Shown here one piece after another: positions 14,301 through 24,742 of a DNA stretch of 64,000 nucleotides; within the stretch, counting starts at the first letter, position 1; every line of letters starts with the position of its first letter. The notes under the pieces are model-generated. The model was not told where the DNA came from and made no database searches. It saw only the letters and a program-made list of their open reading frames with translations. The position numbers and the translations under genes are program-made. This DNA comes from Laburnicola sp. R22_1 (lineage: Eukaryota; Ascomycota; Dothideomycetes; Pleosporales; Didymosphaeriaceae). The stretch covers positions 62,001-126,000 of the forward strand of contig JACONQ010000015.1 in NCBI GenBank assembly GCA_014281115.1, in the 5' to 3' direction.

Positions 14301-14600
14301 ACCTAGACAGCGATTAAAACCTAAGGGCCCTATTAATATTAATATAGACGACATCTTAGATCACACAATTAAAGCCATACTAAACTATTGTATTAATAGT
14401 GATCTCTAAGACCCATACTACTGTAATAAGAAAGGTTTACTTTAGTACCTAGTTAAGTGAAAGGACTATCCTAAGGGTTCTAATAACCTATTATAGAAAC
14501 TATAGATACTTCTTATTAATGTCCCAGAGGTAGTAGATTAGTTTTATAGCGATAACCCACGTAAACCTACTAAACATATTAAGTTTAAGGACCTAGCGGC
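8390..14600 (+). pseudogene. Gypsy-1 gag-pol remnant
   Basis: Order of readable parts: helical Lys/Glu-rich Gag (8400-9000); zinc knuckle 'CFKYGKQGYITRDK' (10110-10160, one Cys now Tyr); protease 'LVDMGATTYFI' (10535-10565); reverse transcriptase from about 11300, with 'VMPFGLYNTLGTF' and catalytic '[10 protein letters not shown]' (around 11765, Asp to Asn); RNase H with 'NKKLLAIVRAFKEWR' (12345-12390); integrase zinc region and core (13190-14000); chromodomain 'YLVK.KDYPKGSNN' near 14440-14485. Stops are almost all TAG/TAA where CAG/TGG/CAA is expected. Chromodomain retroelements integrate into heterochromatin, which fits this isochore. Confidence 0.88.
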
Positions 14601-14955
14601 CTAATAAAAAGTGCTAACAAATAAGATTAGTGCTATGTATATTGTTATGTAGATGTAATAGAAATGCTCTACTATATTATAAGTAACTAAGTTATTTATC
14701 TTAGTAAAGTACTCTATTAGAGGAGGTTGCCTCTATAGTATTAGTTAAAACAATCTGCTAAACTTAGTAACGCTGCTAGGCACATTATAACAGCACTACT
14801 ACTAGCCACAATAGTCTCTAACTAGCTGGGAATAGCCCGTAATAATGCGTAATGACGTGCGATAGTTTAGGATGCATTGTAATAGTGCGAGATAGTTAGG
14901 TTATATAATAAACATAAGCCTCGCTAGAGCTTAAGGCTATAGAGGGGGGGGGTAG

Positions 14956-15148
14956 TGTTATGGATCCATAGTGGCACCTGGCCCGGAACCCGGAATAATG
15001 TTAATTCGGCGCTAGGCCCAATCCAGTCACTAGCGCGACAGCACCCATAAGGGGCTGCCCTTCTGCCTACCTACTTAGTATAGCTGTATTTTATATACTA
15101 GAAATTAACTTACTTTTATCCTAACTATTGTAGGCCCGAACCCTTATA
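14956..15148 (+). repeat. Gypsy-1 3' LTR
   Basis: Begins 'tgttatggatccatagtgg' (canonical TG) and ends 'aacccttata' (CA changed to TA). Less mutated than the 5' copy. Followed by the duplication 'gggat'. Confidence 0.92.
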
Positions 15149-17235
15149 GGGATTTCTTATTAGAATCCTCTCTAAATTAAAGCGCGTCTTTTCTCGCGAG
15201 TAATACGAGTGCGAGAAGTTTAAATTAATACTCTAGGACAGCAATTATGAGTGGATAACTTTAATAGTCTATATTTGCGCCGATAGCTCTATCCTTACAC
15301 TTGCCCTTATTTATTAGGCAGCCTCTGGCAACGTACAAGATACCTGGCTCTAGGATTTTAACCCTAAAATTCACAAGGCTTTTTTCACCTCCTTGCCCTT
15401 AGGATAGACTAATAATAATATTAGGCTTAGCTGGCTCAAATAGGTGTTTAACCGCAAGACAAAGGCAAAGGCAAAGACGTTATACTGCCTCTTAATTATT
15501 AATAGACATAAATCTTATATAATAAAGAATTTTATCGATTTCTGCAATGCTAATAAGATCCTACTAGCAATATTTCTGCCTCACAGCACCTATACGCTTT
15601 AGCCACTAAATATGGGCGTCTTTAGGCCTCTTGCGAGCGCGTACAGCAACAGCCTCGTGAGCTTTATAGACGCCTGCCAGGGCCTCTCTAGCATTATAAA
15701 GAGAGACTTTTTTAGAATATTCTAGGCCGCCTAAGAGCGCGCGCTAACGTTAGCAACAGTCCTTAAGGCCTTTAAGGCTACTAGGATCATGCCCTTAGAT
15801 CCTAACAGAATCCTTAAGCGATTTAAAACTCGCGAGCCTAAGCGCCCCAGCTTAAGCGAGAGTAGTATATTAGTTTTTAGCGCTAGCAACTAGCGTAAAA
15901 TCGAGCACTTATTACATTAAGTTATTAAAGATATTTATAAGTCTTAGGCTGCCAAACTCTTGTATACGCTCTACTTAATTTTAGCGAAAAATTAGATTCT
16001 TAAGCACAAAAATACTTAGCTTAAAGAGGCCCATGTTAATAAACGCAAGCGCCGCTAGCGGGGTAAGGCCCTAGCGCTCGAGACGCCAGAGAATTACAAT
16101 AGTGGCGCGATTTTCTAGTTGCTAGCCAAGGTTTAGAGGGCTCGCAACTGGTAGGCACAAAAGAACGCGGAGGAGAAGAAGATACAGCTTTAAAAGGACA
16201 TCTAGGCCCAGCTTAGAGAGCAGAGCAAGCTTAAAAAGTAAGCCCTCTTGCAACAGCAACGCCTTAAAAAGGCTTAGGCTTAAGTAGAGCGTGCTTACAA
16301 GCGCGAGCTAAAGGCTATTAAAGCTTAAGAAAAGCGAAAGGCCTACGTAATTAAAAAACAACTCCGCAACGAGCTTAAAGCTTCCTAAAAGAGTAATTAA
16401 CATAGCCTTAAGCCTCTAGCAAAAAATCCAAAAGATATTAAGCTTGTACAGCCTAAGTTACAGCCTATTAAAGTTAATAAGCCCGAGATGCCTAAGATCG
16501 CGCCCACGACGCGCACACGTTAAATACGCCTCCTAGAGCACTATAGGTAGCCAATAGAAGGGCTGTATTTGTTAAATAAGCCTTTCTAATTATTACTCTA
16601 GAAAATCCGACAATTTTATAATATATACAAGCTATACAGCTTTAAGTTGTAGATGGGTAGAAATCGCTAAAAACATGCATTACGCGATAGCGTGCATTAC
16701 GTAATTAAACACGTTAGAGGCCCTATAGGAGTCTACAACACTAAGCAACGCACGCGAGCTAGGCGCTTAGTCAACTCTAGTTTGTGAGCGGATTCGAAGG
16801 TATTAGGGATTCTCTCCTATCTTAGTTATCTAGTCGCTTAATTAGCTTACAAGAGGCGCTAAGAGAATAGCGTATTTAATAGTGCTTATGCGTAAGGAGA
16901 TAGCTACTCTATAAAAGGCAAATAAGGCAGCTATACCGTATATACAGCGCAAAAAAAAGCGGATCTAAAAGTGAGGCACTCTATTAAAGGCAGAGGGAGA
17001 GGATATTATTACTTAAAAGGCTGTTAAGTAGTACAGTACTAAGCCAAAAGTCTGTTCCCCGCAGGGGTAAGCGAGGTCCGCCATTATCACCACCCCGTCG
17101 CGCAGAGCGCTCCGGCACCCCCAATATCGCTCCCGGAGAGTTGATAATTGATATAGAGATAATTATTTGATTAATATTTTGTTTGATACCCGCGCGCACG
17201 CCGGAGAGCAAGTAGGCGGCGCGGCATACTAAGTA

Positions 17236-19142
17236 ACGTACTCCACAACCGAGCGACTCACCCAACCGAGCGACTCACCCAACCGAGCGACTCACCCAAC
17301 CGAGCGACTCACTTTTGCCAAGACCCCACCAAAACGTGCTACCATCAATAGTACAACGCGATGCCTCAACAACACAACGAACTACTAGCGTCAAACAAAG
17401 CTCGTATACAGCTTGCGATCCAGGCTATTAAACAAGACGCGTCACTTTCGCAAAGACGCGCTACCGCCATCTATAACATCCCTTAAAAGACCCTTAGCCA
17501 ACAACGCGCTAGAATCGCCTTCCAACGCGACTGCCCACCCAACACAATAAAGCTCACTGTAAGAGAGGAGAAGGCGATTATACAGCATGTACTCGACCTA
17601 GACTCGCAAGGATTCCTGCCACAGCTTGCTGCTGTAGAGGATATAGCCAATTCTTTGCTAGCTAAGCGGCATCGCGACCCTATAGGCCATAACTAGGCTC
17701 CAAACTTTATTAAGCGCCAGCCAGAGCTTAAAGTCAAGTTTAATCGAAAGTACAACTATAAAAGAGCCCTCCAGGAGGATCCTAAGGTGATACGAGGCTG
17801 GTTCCGGCTTGTGGAGAACATAAAGGCTAAGTATGGTATCCTAGATAAGGACACCTACAATTTCGACAAGTCTAGCTTTATAATAGGCATAATATCGACT
17901 AGAGCGGTAGTCACAGGCTCTAAGCGTCAAGGACGGCCAAAGCAGGTGCAGCAGGGCAATAGGGAGTGGACAACAGTCATCCAAGGCATCAACGCAATAG
18001 GGTGGTGGATCCCACCCTTTATTATCTTCAGGGGCAAGCACCACCTCTCCGCCTAGTATAAGGAGAAGGATCTACCTTATAATTGGGTTATTGCAGTCTC
18101 TGAGAACGGCTGGACGACAAATAAGCTTGGTCTGCAATAGCTAAAGCACTTTAATGAGCATACAAAGAGGCGTACTATTAGTAGAGCACGTTTGCTCATT
18201 ATTAATGGCCACGAAAGTCACAACTCGCTCGAATTCCAGGATTACTGCAAAAAGAGTAATATTATTACTCTCTGTATGCCTCCACATTCGTCGCACCTCT
18301 TGCAGCCACTTAACGTGGGTTGTTTTGCGCCGTTAAAGAAGGCGTATGGGCGCCAAGCCAAGAATCTGATGCGCAACCACATCACGCACATCACCAAAAT
18401 CGAGTTCCTACCTTGCTTTATTGCTGCTTTTAAGGCTTCAATTACTGAAAGTAATATCAAAGGAGGCTTTCAAGGTGCTGGCCTAGTGCCCCACAACCCA
18501 GAGGCTGTACTATCGCAGCTTGACGTCCGCCTGCGTACGCCTCCAGAATGTACTATTCGCGATAGTACATAGGAGTCGCAAACTCCGCGAAATAGTACAG
18601 AACTTGGGTCACAATCAATGCTGGTTAAGCAGAGGATTCAAAGGCATATGGATAGTTCCCCAACTTATATGGTTGAGGCGGTGGAAAAGCTCGTCAAAGG
18701 CGCCAAGCTGATGGGGCATTCTTTAGTGTTGATGACCAAACGCAACGCCAAACTTCAAGCTGCTAATAAGGCCGCCACGCGACGTAAATCGCACAAAAGA
18801 AAGCGATTGCAGCAAGAAGGAGCTCTTACAGCTGAAGAGGGCCAGCGGCTGGCTACTCTAAAGGACTTTGCGGCGCGCAGTGATGGCAAGAAGGCAAAGA
18901 AGAGGGCGCGCGTTGATGGAGGCGAGCCAACTCAACGGCGCTGTGGACGCTGCGGCGAGCCTGGGCACAATAGAACAACGTGTAAATAACCTGCAGAAGT
19001 AGATTCTGAATAGATTGGCCTATTTAGACTATTGATAATAGTTCGTATTGACTCTATACTGTCGTGAATAGTACATGTTTTGGTGGGGTCTTGGCAAAAG
19101 TGAGTCGCTCGGTTGGGTGAGTCGCTCGGTTGTGGAGTACGT
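17236..19142 (+). mobile_element. pogo/Fot1-like transposon C, the least degraded of the nest
   Basis: 1907 bp; starts 'acgtactccacaaccgagcg' and ends with its inverse; TA at 17234-17235 and 19143-19144. Subterminal 17-bp repeats 'ccgagcgactcacccaa' occur four times at the left end and twice at the right. Then comes 'ttttgccaagacccca' (inverse at the right). Inserted in D's transposase. Base composition is far less AT-shifted than in A, B or E, so it arrived late. Confidence 0.93.
17361..18989 (+). pseudogene. transposase of C, near-complete pogo-type transposase with five stops
   Basis: ATG at 17361 and TAA at 18987-18989 define 542 sense-length codons in one frame, with only five in-frame stops (near 17484, 17694, 18054, 18138 and 18570), each explained by C-to-T at CpA. 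N-terminus: HTH ('AIQAIKQDASLSQRRATAIY', then 'LTVREEKAIIQHVLDLD'). Catalytic blocks: 'DTYNFDKSSF' (first Asp kept), 'LLIINGHESHNSLEF' (second position Asn), 'PLNVGCFAPLKKAYG' (third position Asn). C-terminus: basic region and CCHC knuckle 'CGRCGEPGHNRTTC'. Expected in the nucleus, binding the terminal repeats. Inactive as it stands. Confidence 0.92.
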
Positions 19143-20524
19143 TATAAGCTTGCGAATTAGCGAATTAGGGATCCTACGCCAGCAATCTTTCAACGCCGCG
19201 CAGAAGGTCTCAAAGTCCTTGTCGCTGTCGCTAAGGTCGCCCATATTGGGGTAACGCTTATGGAGTTCTCTCTTGAGGGACTACCAGAGATGTTTGATGG
19301 GGTTGATGTTGGGGGAATAACGCGGCCACTTGATTGGTTGTATGCCGTGTTCCGCTAAAAAATTGAGCGACTGTCGCGCCCTGTGGATGGGCGCGTTGTT
19401 GTGCATATAGATATCTCCTGCGTAATAATTATAGAGGAGTCCTTTGCGTAGAGCTTTAATATAACTCTATGCGCTGTATCCTTTGCGACGAGCTGCTGGG
19501 TCCCTGGGCATGATCACTAAGGGACTCCGCTAAACCCGCCCTCTCTGATTAAGCCAGATACTCGCCCACACTATTGCCGCGCGAGATCTTGATATAACTG
19601 TCTCCTCAATTATCTCATGTCTCTATTTCTCGTGTGGGAGGCGAAAAACCTATGTAGATGTGCTGTCGGAGCGTCTTTGAATAGAGCACTTATCTAAGAA
19701 CCAGAAGGGCTGTTCGCGCCAATCCCAATTGCGATATTTCTGTTCGAATTGACGCCTCTCCTAGGCCACCGCGCAAGTGATCTTAGGCTTCCGCGCTGCC
19801 TAGAAGTTGGTTAGGCTCTCTGCCTTCAATGCGCGATATGCAGTCGTTCGAGAGATGCGGCGGAGGGAGGCCTCGCGGAGGAGGGCTGGGTATTCGATCC
19901 TTGGGTTTTTTTGTGCCTCTTAATAGAGTACACGCTTGTCATGTGTATTAAGCGCCTAGGGACGCCCTAATCAAGGCCGCGATTAATTGTGGTGTTGTTC
20001 TCCATATCTCTAGAGTGTTTTGTTGATGCAGCGACGCGTACAGTTAAACTCCTCAGCCAACTCCCGCGATAACGCGCCCGCCTCACACTTCGCGATAATT
20101 AAATCCCATTGCTGGACAGATAATTCGGCATTGCGGCGACGATTTCCTGAAATTTCTACACCAAAAGAGCTTATATTGGTGGAGTAATGTAGTGTTGAAA
20201 ATAGGGTGTTGGTGTTGGTGTACGCGCGTTAGCGTGTTGGGGGAACAGACTTTTGGCTTGGCACTGTAACTAGAGGGAGAAATATAGCAAGGTAAGGCGT
20301 AGTTAGTTGCGAACCAGCAGGCTTCTACGCGCTGCAGGCGCTGTAGGAAGCCTAGGCACAACTCGCGCACGTATAAAAAGGCTTCTATAGATACTACTTA
20401 ATTTAGGATAGCTATTATATTAATAAAATATTAATGCGTTATAAATTTATATGCTATAAAAGGCTCAGAGACTTAGTAGGGTTCGTAGCTCGCTTGTATT
20501 CGCAGCTTACTTGTAAACACATTA

Positions 20525-20689
20525 ATACTAACTTATTTGGAATATTCAAGCAAGAACTCAAATAAAAATGCTAGCAAAGAAGATTATGGAAAAAATAAAA
20601 AAACAATTTAAACAAAAAGCTTTAAGATTAAAATATAATATTATTTTATTTTATTAACTTATTTAAAATATACTATTAACTTATTTTAT
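20525..20689. other. AT-rich DNA flanking element A
   Basis: No feature recognised between the right end of A and the inverted dispersed repeat. Confidence 0.5.
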
Positions 20690-20815
20690 TAATTAGTACT
20701 AGTGCCTAATAAGTAGTGCGAACCTAATTTTTAAGTTAACTAAGGTAAAAGTTAGATCGCCTTAACCTAAATCCTATTCTAGGCTACGGGTTAATTATAC
20801 TAGCCTAACTACTAT
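20690..20815. repeat. inverted copy of the 2290-2405 repeat
   Basis: Reverse complement contains 'ggttaaggcgatctaac' and 'cgcactacttatta', matching 2346-2405. Lies directly beside the inverted Gypsy-1 LTR. Confidence 0.45.
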
Positions 20816-20816
20816 T

Positions 20817-21910
20817 ATAAGAGTTTAAGTCTATAATAGTTAGAATAAAAATAAGTTAATTTCTAGTATATAAAATACTACTATACTAAGTAGGTATATA
20901 AAAGGGTAGTACCTTATAGGTACTACTACACTAGTAACTAAATTAGACCTAGCGCTAGATTAATATTAATCTAGGCTAAGCTTAAAGTAAATTTATAACA
21001 CTATTCTTTTTTAAAGCCTTAGCTCTAATAAAACTAAGTCTATATCTATTAATAAAATAAAACTATTCTTAAACTATTTTTAAACTATTTTATAAACCTA
21101 CTTATAAAAACTATTTTAAAAGTTATTAATACTATAATAATATCTCTAGTATTATAGTAAGAATTATAACTTATATTAACTAGTAGTATAATAGTAAATT
21201 TCTCTAGTAAGGTAATATTAATATCTTAATAAATAACTTGCTAACTTATAATAATACTATAATATTAATATAATTTTTATATAATATATATAGTGCTAAT
21301 CCTATATATAAGTATTTTTAATATTTTATTAAATTTCTAAAGTATGTATACTTACTAAATTTATAAGAATTAGTTTTATAAAAATATTTACTACTTTAGG
21401 TACACTAATAAGAAATATTTATAACTATTATAATAGGTTATTAGTACCTTTTAAATAGTCTTTTTATTTAGCTAAGTACTATAGTAAGCCTTTTTTTATT
21501 ATAATAGCATAGGTTATATAAATCTCTATTAATATAATAATATAGTATAGTCTTAATTATATAATCTAAAGTGTCTTTTATATTAATATTTATAGGTTCT
21601 TTAAAGTTAGCTAGTTAACTAGAAAGAATATTACATATATATTTATATAGCAACTATAATTAAAAGATATTATATATATAATTTATCTTAAATAGTAAAT
21701 TAATCTTATATATAGTATTATTAATAACTTAAGTAACAGTAAAAGGCCTATAGCATTTTCTATTAAAAGACTTACTAGAGTATATAGTCTTAATAAACTA
21801 TATATCTAATATAACTTTATTCTTTACCTATAACTTAAGTAAAGTTATATAATTTATATTAGCCTATTCTACTTATTTAGCCTATGCCTATACTATATTA
21901 TTTTATTAGC
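20817..21910 (-). mobile_element. inverted, truncated Gypsy-1 relative (3' LTR plus 3' end)
   Basis: 20817-21000 is the reverse complement of the Gypsy-1 LTR (ends 'tgttat' on the minus strand). It is followed by a decayed polypurine tract and about 900 bp matching the Gypsy-1 region 14030-14950 base for base apart from transitions, for example 'ataggttattag', 'atctaatataactttatt' and 'acttatttagcctatgc'. Similarity ends near 21910. RIP is heavier than in Gypsy-1, so this copy is probably older or was exposed for longer. Confidence 0.8.
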
Positions 21911-22400
21911 TTACTAAACACCATTTTTAACCTTTTTTTTGTGCAAGGTAAAAATAGATTAAGATAAAAGGTTATTATATACTATATATAGCACCTATTA
22001 GCTTACTAAATATTTTTTAACCTATTTTTTTAGTTTAAAGTTAAAACCAACCTTAAATATCTAGTAATATAATAATAGTTTAAACTTACTTGCACCCCTA
22101 ATATCTATAAGCTTTTAGTTTTAATATAAGATTTACTTATAGTGTATATAGTATACCTAGCTTATTACTACTACTATTATTAATTATTTATACTTATACA
22201 CTAAATAAGCTAACTTAATAGTAATAATAGTAATAATAGTTAGAAGAATTTTGTAGATTTATATAATACTCTTACTACTATATAGCTTATTAATAAATAT
22301 CGTATTATTCTTTTTTATATCTCTTACTAGATTCTATTACTAATAAGGAGTAATTACTTTTACTAGAGTAGAAATTTAGACTTACTAGTTTTTAAAAACT
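21911..22400. repeat. dispersed repeat, inverted partner at 25690-26130
   Basis: Blocks such as 'aataatagtaataatagtta' with neighbouring 'agcttattactactac' recur in reverse complement at 25690-26130. Probably two ends or two fragments of one retroelement. Too AT-biased to define edges. Confidence 0.45.
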
Positions 22401-22795
22401 AGATAAGCTACTAATTTAGCTAGTATATAAGAATTATCTTATAAATAGTTAAGTATACTAGGCTTCTATACATTATTTTATAGATAGAATAAAACTCTAG
22501 TATTATTACCTTAGTAGCAGCGGCGCAAATCTTTAGCGTATACTTTTTAATAGCAGTAAGTACTTCTTTAGAAATAATATTAATATCTAAATAGATAGTA
22601 GGGTATAGAGAGATAATAATAGAAGAAAATTTATTAAGAATAACCTTAATATAGTAATAGAGCAATAGTGTATCTAGTTTATATTATCCTTATTCTACTA
22701 CTTATAAGAAATATACCTATTAATATATTAATTTATATTATTTATAATAATCTAGATAGTAGTTTACAACTTATAATAGCAGTTTATAACTTAGA
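22401..22795. other. AT-rich retroelement debris
   Basis: Part of this (about 22580-22720) resembles 43820-43990 in direct orientation. No frame longer than about 80 codons and no domain. Confidence 0.35.
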
Positions 22796-22799
22796 ATAG

Positions 22800-23056
22800 T
22801 AGAGACGAAATAGCTTATAGTATAGCTACGCTAAAGTCTTATCTCTCCTAAAGTTCTAAGTAGCCTCTTTATAAAAAATTTGCTTATAAAAGTAACTCTA
22901 CGCTAAGACTACTAAGCTTGCTTAGTAGTTTAAACGCGCTTTTCTTTTACCTTTTACACCTTTTTAATTACTAAGCAGGGGGCTCTACTTTTTATATTAT
23001 GTTATTTAAGATAAAAGCCTTTATTATTCTACCCTAGGTAAATAAAATAACGCTAT
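22800..23056 (-). repeat. R1 element, long form, minus orientation
   Basis: Reverse complement of the R1 core ('cgttattttatttac' edge through 'agagccccctgcttagtaat') at about 22955-23056. An extra 150-bp flank is shared, inverted, with 24745-24890 ('actactaagcttgcttagtag'). See the R1 note at 26934. Confidence 0.55.
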
Positions 23057-23429
23057 ATAAGTTTTTATTTATAGGATATATATTCTTAATTTTAGTAATA
23101 AAGTTCTTTTTAAAAGTCTAGTTATTAATAAGAGAATTAATCTATATCTTCTTCTTTACCTTAAGAATTTATAATAGCACTAAGAAAAATAGTACTAGTA
23201 ATTCTTTTATAAACTTTTTACTAATATAATCATTCTTACTAATTAAATATATTATTAAGGCTAAAATTATAATACTATCTATATACTTATATATAATAAT
23301 ATAGGCTATATATAATGCGCGCTATAAAGTGCTATTAGTACTTTACTAAACTAAATATATATTAATAGATTTATTATAGCTATTATTATTATTAGAATAG
23401 TAATAAACTTAAGGGCTATAATAGGTATA

Positions 23430-23559
23430 TATTATTAAATTAACTACCTAGAAGTAGAATAATAAAGACTTTTATCTTAAATAATATAATAAAAAAGTAG
23501 AGCTCTTTACTTAGTAATTAAAAAGAGTGTAAAAAAGGAAATATAATTATAAATAAAGC
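23430..23559 (+). repeat. R1 element with 12-bp target duplication
   Basis: 130 bp flanked by 'ataataggtata' at 23418-23429 and 23560-23571. Starts 'tattattaaattaactacc' and ends A-rich 'ataattataaataaagc'. Confidence 0.7.
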
Positions 23560-24140
23560 ATAATAGGTATAACCTTTAAAAGTAATATAGTAAGATTTTA
23601 GTACTATTTATATTTAGTATTATTACTATTTATTATACACGCCTTTAGGTAGATCTTCTAAGTAGTAAGTAAGTGCGTTAGGTTTTATATCTTAGTTACT
23701 AGGTCTATACCTAATAATTAAATTAAATTAAAAAAACTTAGTTTAGTAAGCTTATTAGTAATTAAGACACTTAGTAGTTATTAAATAGTAAAACGCTAAG
23801 TAATTAAATATGATATTAATTAGCGTCCTAGTATCTAATAACTTAAATTACTATTCTTGAAAAGCTTAAATAATAGTAAATAATTTCTTATTATAGATCT
23901 TATAGTTACACTTAGTAGAGTTTATTTTATAAAAGAAAAAAGTAATAGGCTTTAAAACTCTATTATATATTTATAATAATACTATAGTAGTAAAAAAATT
24001 GAATATATTTATTTCTAACTAGATTTTTAAATTTATATTAAAATAGACCAGTATAAGTATATATATAAAAGCTACTTTTAATTATTTAAATATAATTATA
24101 CCTAGCAAATTTAGTAATAATAAAAATAGTTTCGCTTTTT

Positions 24141-24261
24141 TGTTACCACCACCTTTTTCACGCTCTTTTTGATTACTAAGCAGGAGGCTCTGCTTTTTTT
24201 ATCATGTTATTTGAGATGAAAGCCTTTGTCGTGCTACCTCTAGATAGTTAATATAACGCCA
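24141..24261 (-). repeat. R1 element, best preserved copy
   Basis: Least RIP-altered R1 copy. On the minus strand it reads 'tggcgttatattaacta', then 'tagaggtagcacgacaaagg', then 'agcagagcctcctgct' (a perfect short stem), then 'gagcgtgaaaaaggtggtgg' and an A tail 'taacaaaaaa'. Useful as a family reference. Confidence 0.7.
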
Positions 24262-24627
24262 CACACACCCAAAAATAGTTTAATCTAATATTTAGTTTTT
24301 TAGTTAACTCTATAAGTAGGTAAATCAGTTAACTAAACTCTAAAATAAACTATAAATAAAAGTTTATAAAACTAAAAAAGGCCCAAATATTATTTACACT
24401 TTATAAAAGCTACTAGCTTTATATAATAGTAAACTTAGTTAAATCTATTTTAATACTATTAGTAGTTAAGATTAACTCTAAGTACTTAATATTTTTAATC
24501 TTAAACTATAATTTATATATATCTAGAAAGAACTTAGTATTAATAAGCTTCTCTACTACTAGTTATATATAGCTCTTATATACTTCTTTACTTTTAAAGT
24601 AAATAAAAATATTATTTAAATATATAT

Positions 24628-24742
24628 AGCGTTAAATTAACTACCTAGAAGTAGCATAATAAAGGCTTTTGTTTTAAATAATATAATAAAAAAGCAAAGC
24701 CTTCTACTTCGTCATTAAAAAAGTGTAAAAAGGTAGTTATAA
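24628..24742 (+). repeat. R1 element
   Basis: Starts 'agcgttaaattaactacc', ends '...aaaaaggtagttataa'. Flanked by 'aaatatatat' at 24618-24627 and 24743-24752, a low-complexity match that is only suggestive as a duplication. Confidence 0.6.

Larger units (their letters stand above)
7044..15148 (+). mobile_element. Gypsy-1: full-length Ty3/Gypsy chromovirus-type LTR retrotransposon
   Basis: 8.1 kb with two 193-bp LTRs and a perfect 5-bp target duplication 'gggat' (7039-7043 and 15149-15153). Gene order on the plus strand: Gag with CCHC knuckle, protease, reverse transcriptase, RNase H, integrase, chromodomain. A polypurine tract of nine G lies just before the 3' LTR (14944-14952). Inserted in the transposase of B. 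RIP-mutated, but domains remain readable. An inverted, truncated relative lies at 20817-21910. Confidence 0.93.
6560..16524 (+). pseudogene. transposase of B, interrupted by Gypsy-1
   Basis: ATG at 6560-6562. The N-terminal helix-turn-helix region has 'EIAKRFGVS' and 'LTLSRHAR'. The frame is cut at 'NINKKG' (7020-7043) and resumes after 15149 with 'FLLGILSKLKRVFS', so the first catalytic block is restored when Gypsy-1 and one duplication are removed. The second block reads 'LLIINRHKSYI' (around 15492) and the third 'PLNMGVFRPLASAYS' (around 15604). The basic coiled-coil-like tail follows. Many RIP-type stops. End is approximate. Confidence 0.8.
6471..16714 (+). mobile_element. pogo-like transposon B (distinct subfamily), carrying Gypsy-1
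   Basis: About 38-bp inverted repeats: 'tgtttaattacgtaatgc' at 6474 and its complement 'gcattacgtaattaaaca' ending near 16712. The ends contain a palindromic 'acgctatcgc(a/g)taatgca' block. TA duplications at 6469-6470 and 16715-16716. Net size without Gypsy-1 is about 2.1 kb. The protein differs from A, C and E: it lacks the zinc knuckle and ends in a long Lys/Arg/Gln/Glu-rich tail (16000-16400). Confidence 0.88.
17171..20170 (-). pseudogene. transposase of D (Tc1/mariner, DDE_3 type), interrupted by C
   Basis: Minus strand. The HTH region reads 'LSRELAEEFNCTRRCINK' near 20060. The catalytic region includes 'QPFWFLDKCSI' (normally ..DE.), and the late block is 'YMHNNAPIHRARQSLNFL' (Asp expected at the first Asn), then 'WPRYSPNINPIKHLW' near 19290-19330. 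Element C cuts the frame just after 'NSLIRKLI' (19145). With C removed it continues 'LSMPRRLLALRRARGYQ' to a TAA at 17171-17173, the standard Tc1 C-terminus. About eight or more RIP-type stops. Start not certain. Confidence 0.85.
17034..20266 (-). mobile_element. Tc1-like transposon D, inserted in A and carrying pogo C
   Basis: Inverted ends of about 27 bp: 'aagccaaaagtctgttcccc' on the left (17041-17060) and its complement on the right (20240-20259). The outermost bases are 'cagtact' at 17034 and 'gcactg' ending at 20266. TA duplications at 17032-17033 and 20267-20268. Net size without C is about 1.3 kb, the normal Tc1/mariner size. D sits in the C-terminal part of A's transposase. Confidence 0.9.
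3430..20391 (+). pseudogene. transposase of element A (DDE_1/pogo type), in four pieces
   Basis: Decayed transposase split by three later insertions. Visible landmarks are the second catalytic block ('LLILNSYKSHNSLEF', around 4217-4265), the third block ('PLNMGCFSLLKRVY', around 6210-6250), the C-terminal helix region (16717-16990) and a C-terminal zinc knuckle (C-x2-C-x4-H-x4, last Cys now Tyr) at about 20323-20375. The usual Asp of blocks two and three reads Asn, and many TAG/TAA stops replace CAG/TGG codons. Family logic: HTH_Tnp_Tc5 DNA binding, then a DDE catalytic domain cutting at TA. No activity is expected. Confidence 0.8.
3323..20522 (+). mobile_element. pogo/Fot1-like DNA transposon A (outermost layer of a nest)
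   Basis: Left end 'acgtgtttataagcgaa' at 3323 pairs with the inverted right end '...gtgtttacaag' at 20522. TA duplications lie at 3321-3322 and 20523-20524. With inserts E (4291-6161), B (6471-16714) and D (17034-20266) removed, about 2 kb remains: 3323-4290, 6162-6470, 16715-17033 and 20267-20522. Its transposase frame runs through all four pieces. One example is a 'LNSYKSHNSLEF'-like motif before 4290 that resumes at 6164 with the 'LL.PLNMGCF' motif. The right inverted repeat carries about 17 extra bases (a second 'aagcgagctacgaa'-like unit) not present on the left. Heavily RIP-mutated and non-functional. Confidence 0.88.

Noticed and set aside
17240..17312. Four 17-bp repeats considered as an independent satellite
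   Set aside because: They are part of the terminal region of transposon C, with inverted counterparts at its other end.
20083..20370. 95-codon minus-strand frame ending near the right end of D
   Set aside because: It crosses the D/A boundary and is out of frame with the D transposase for most of its length.
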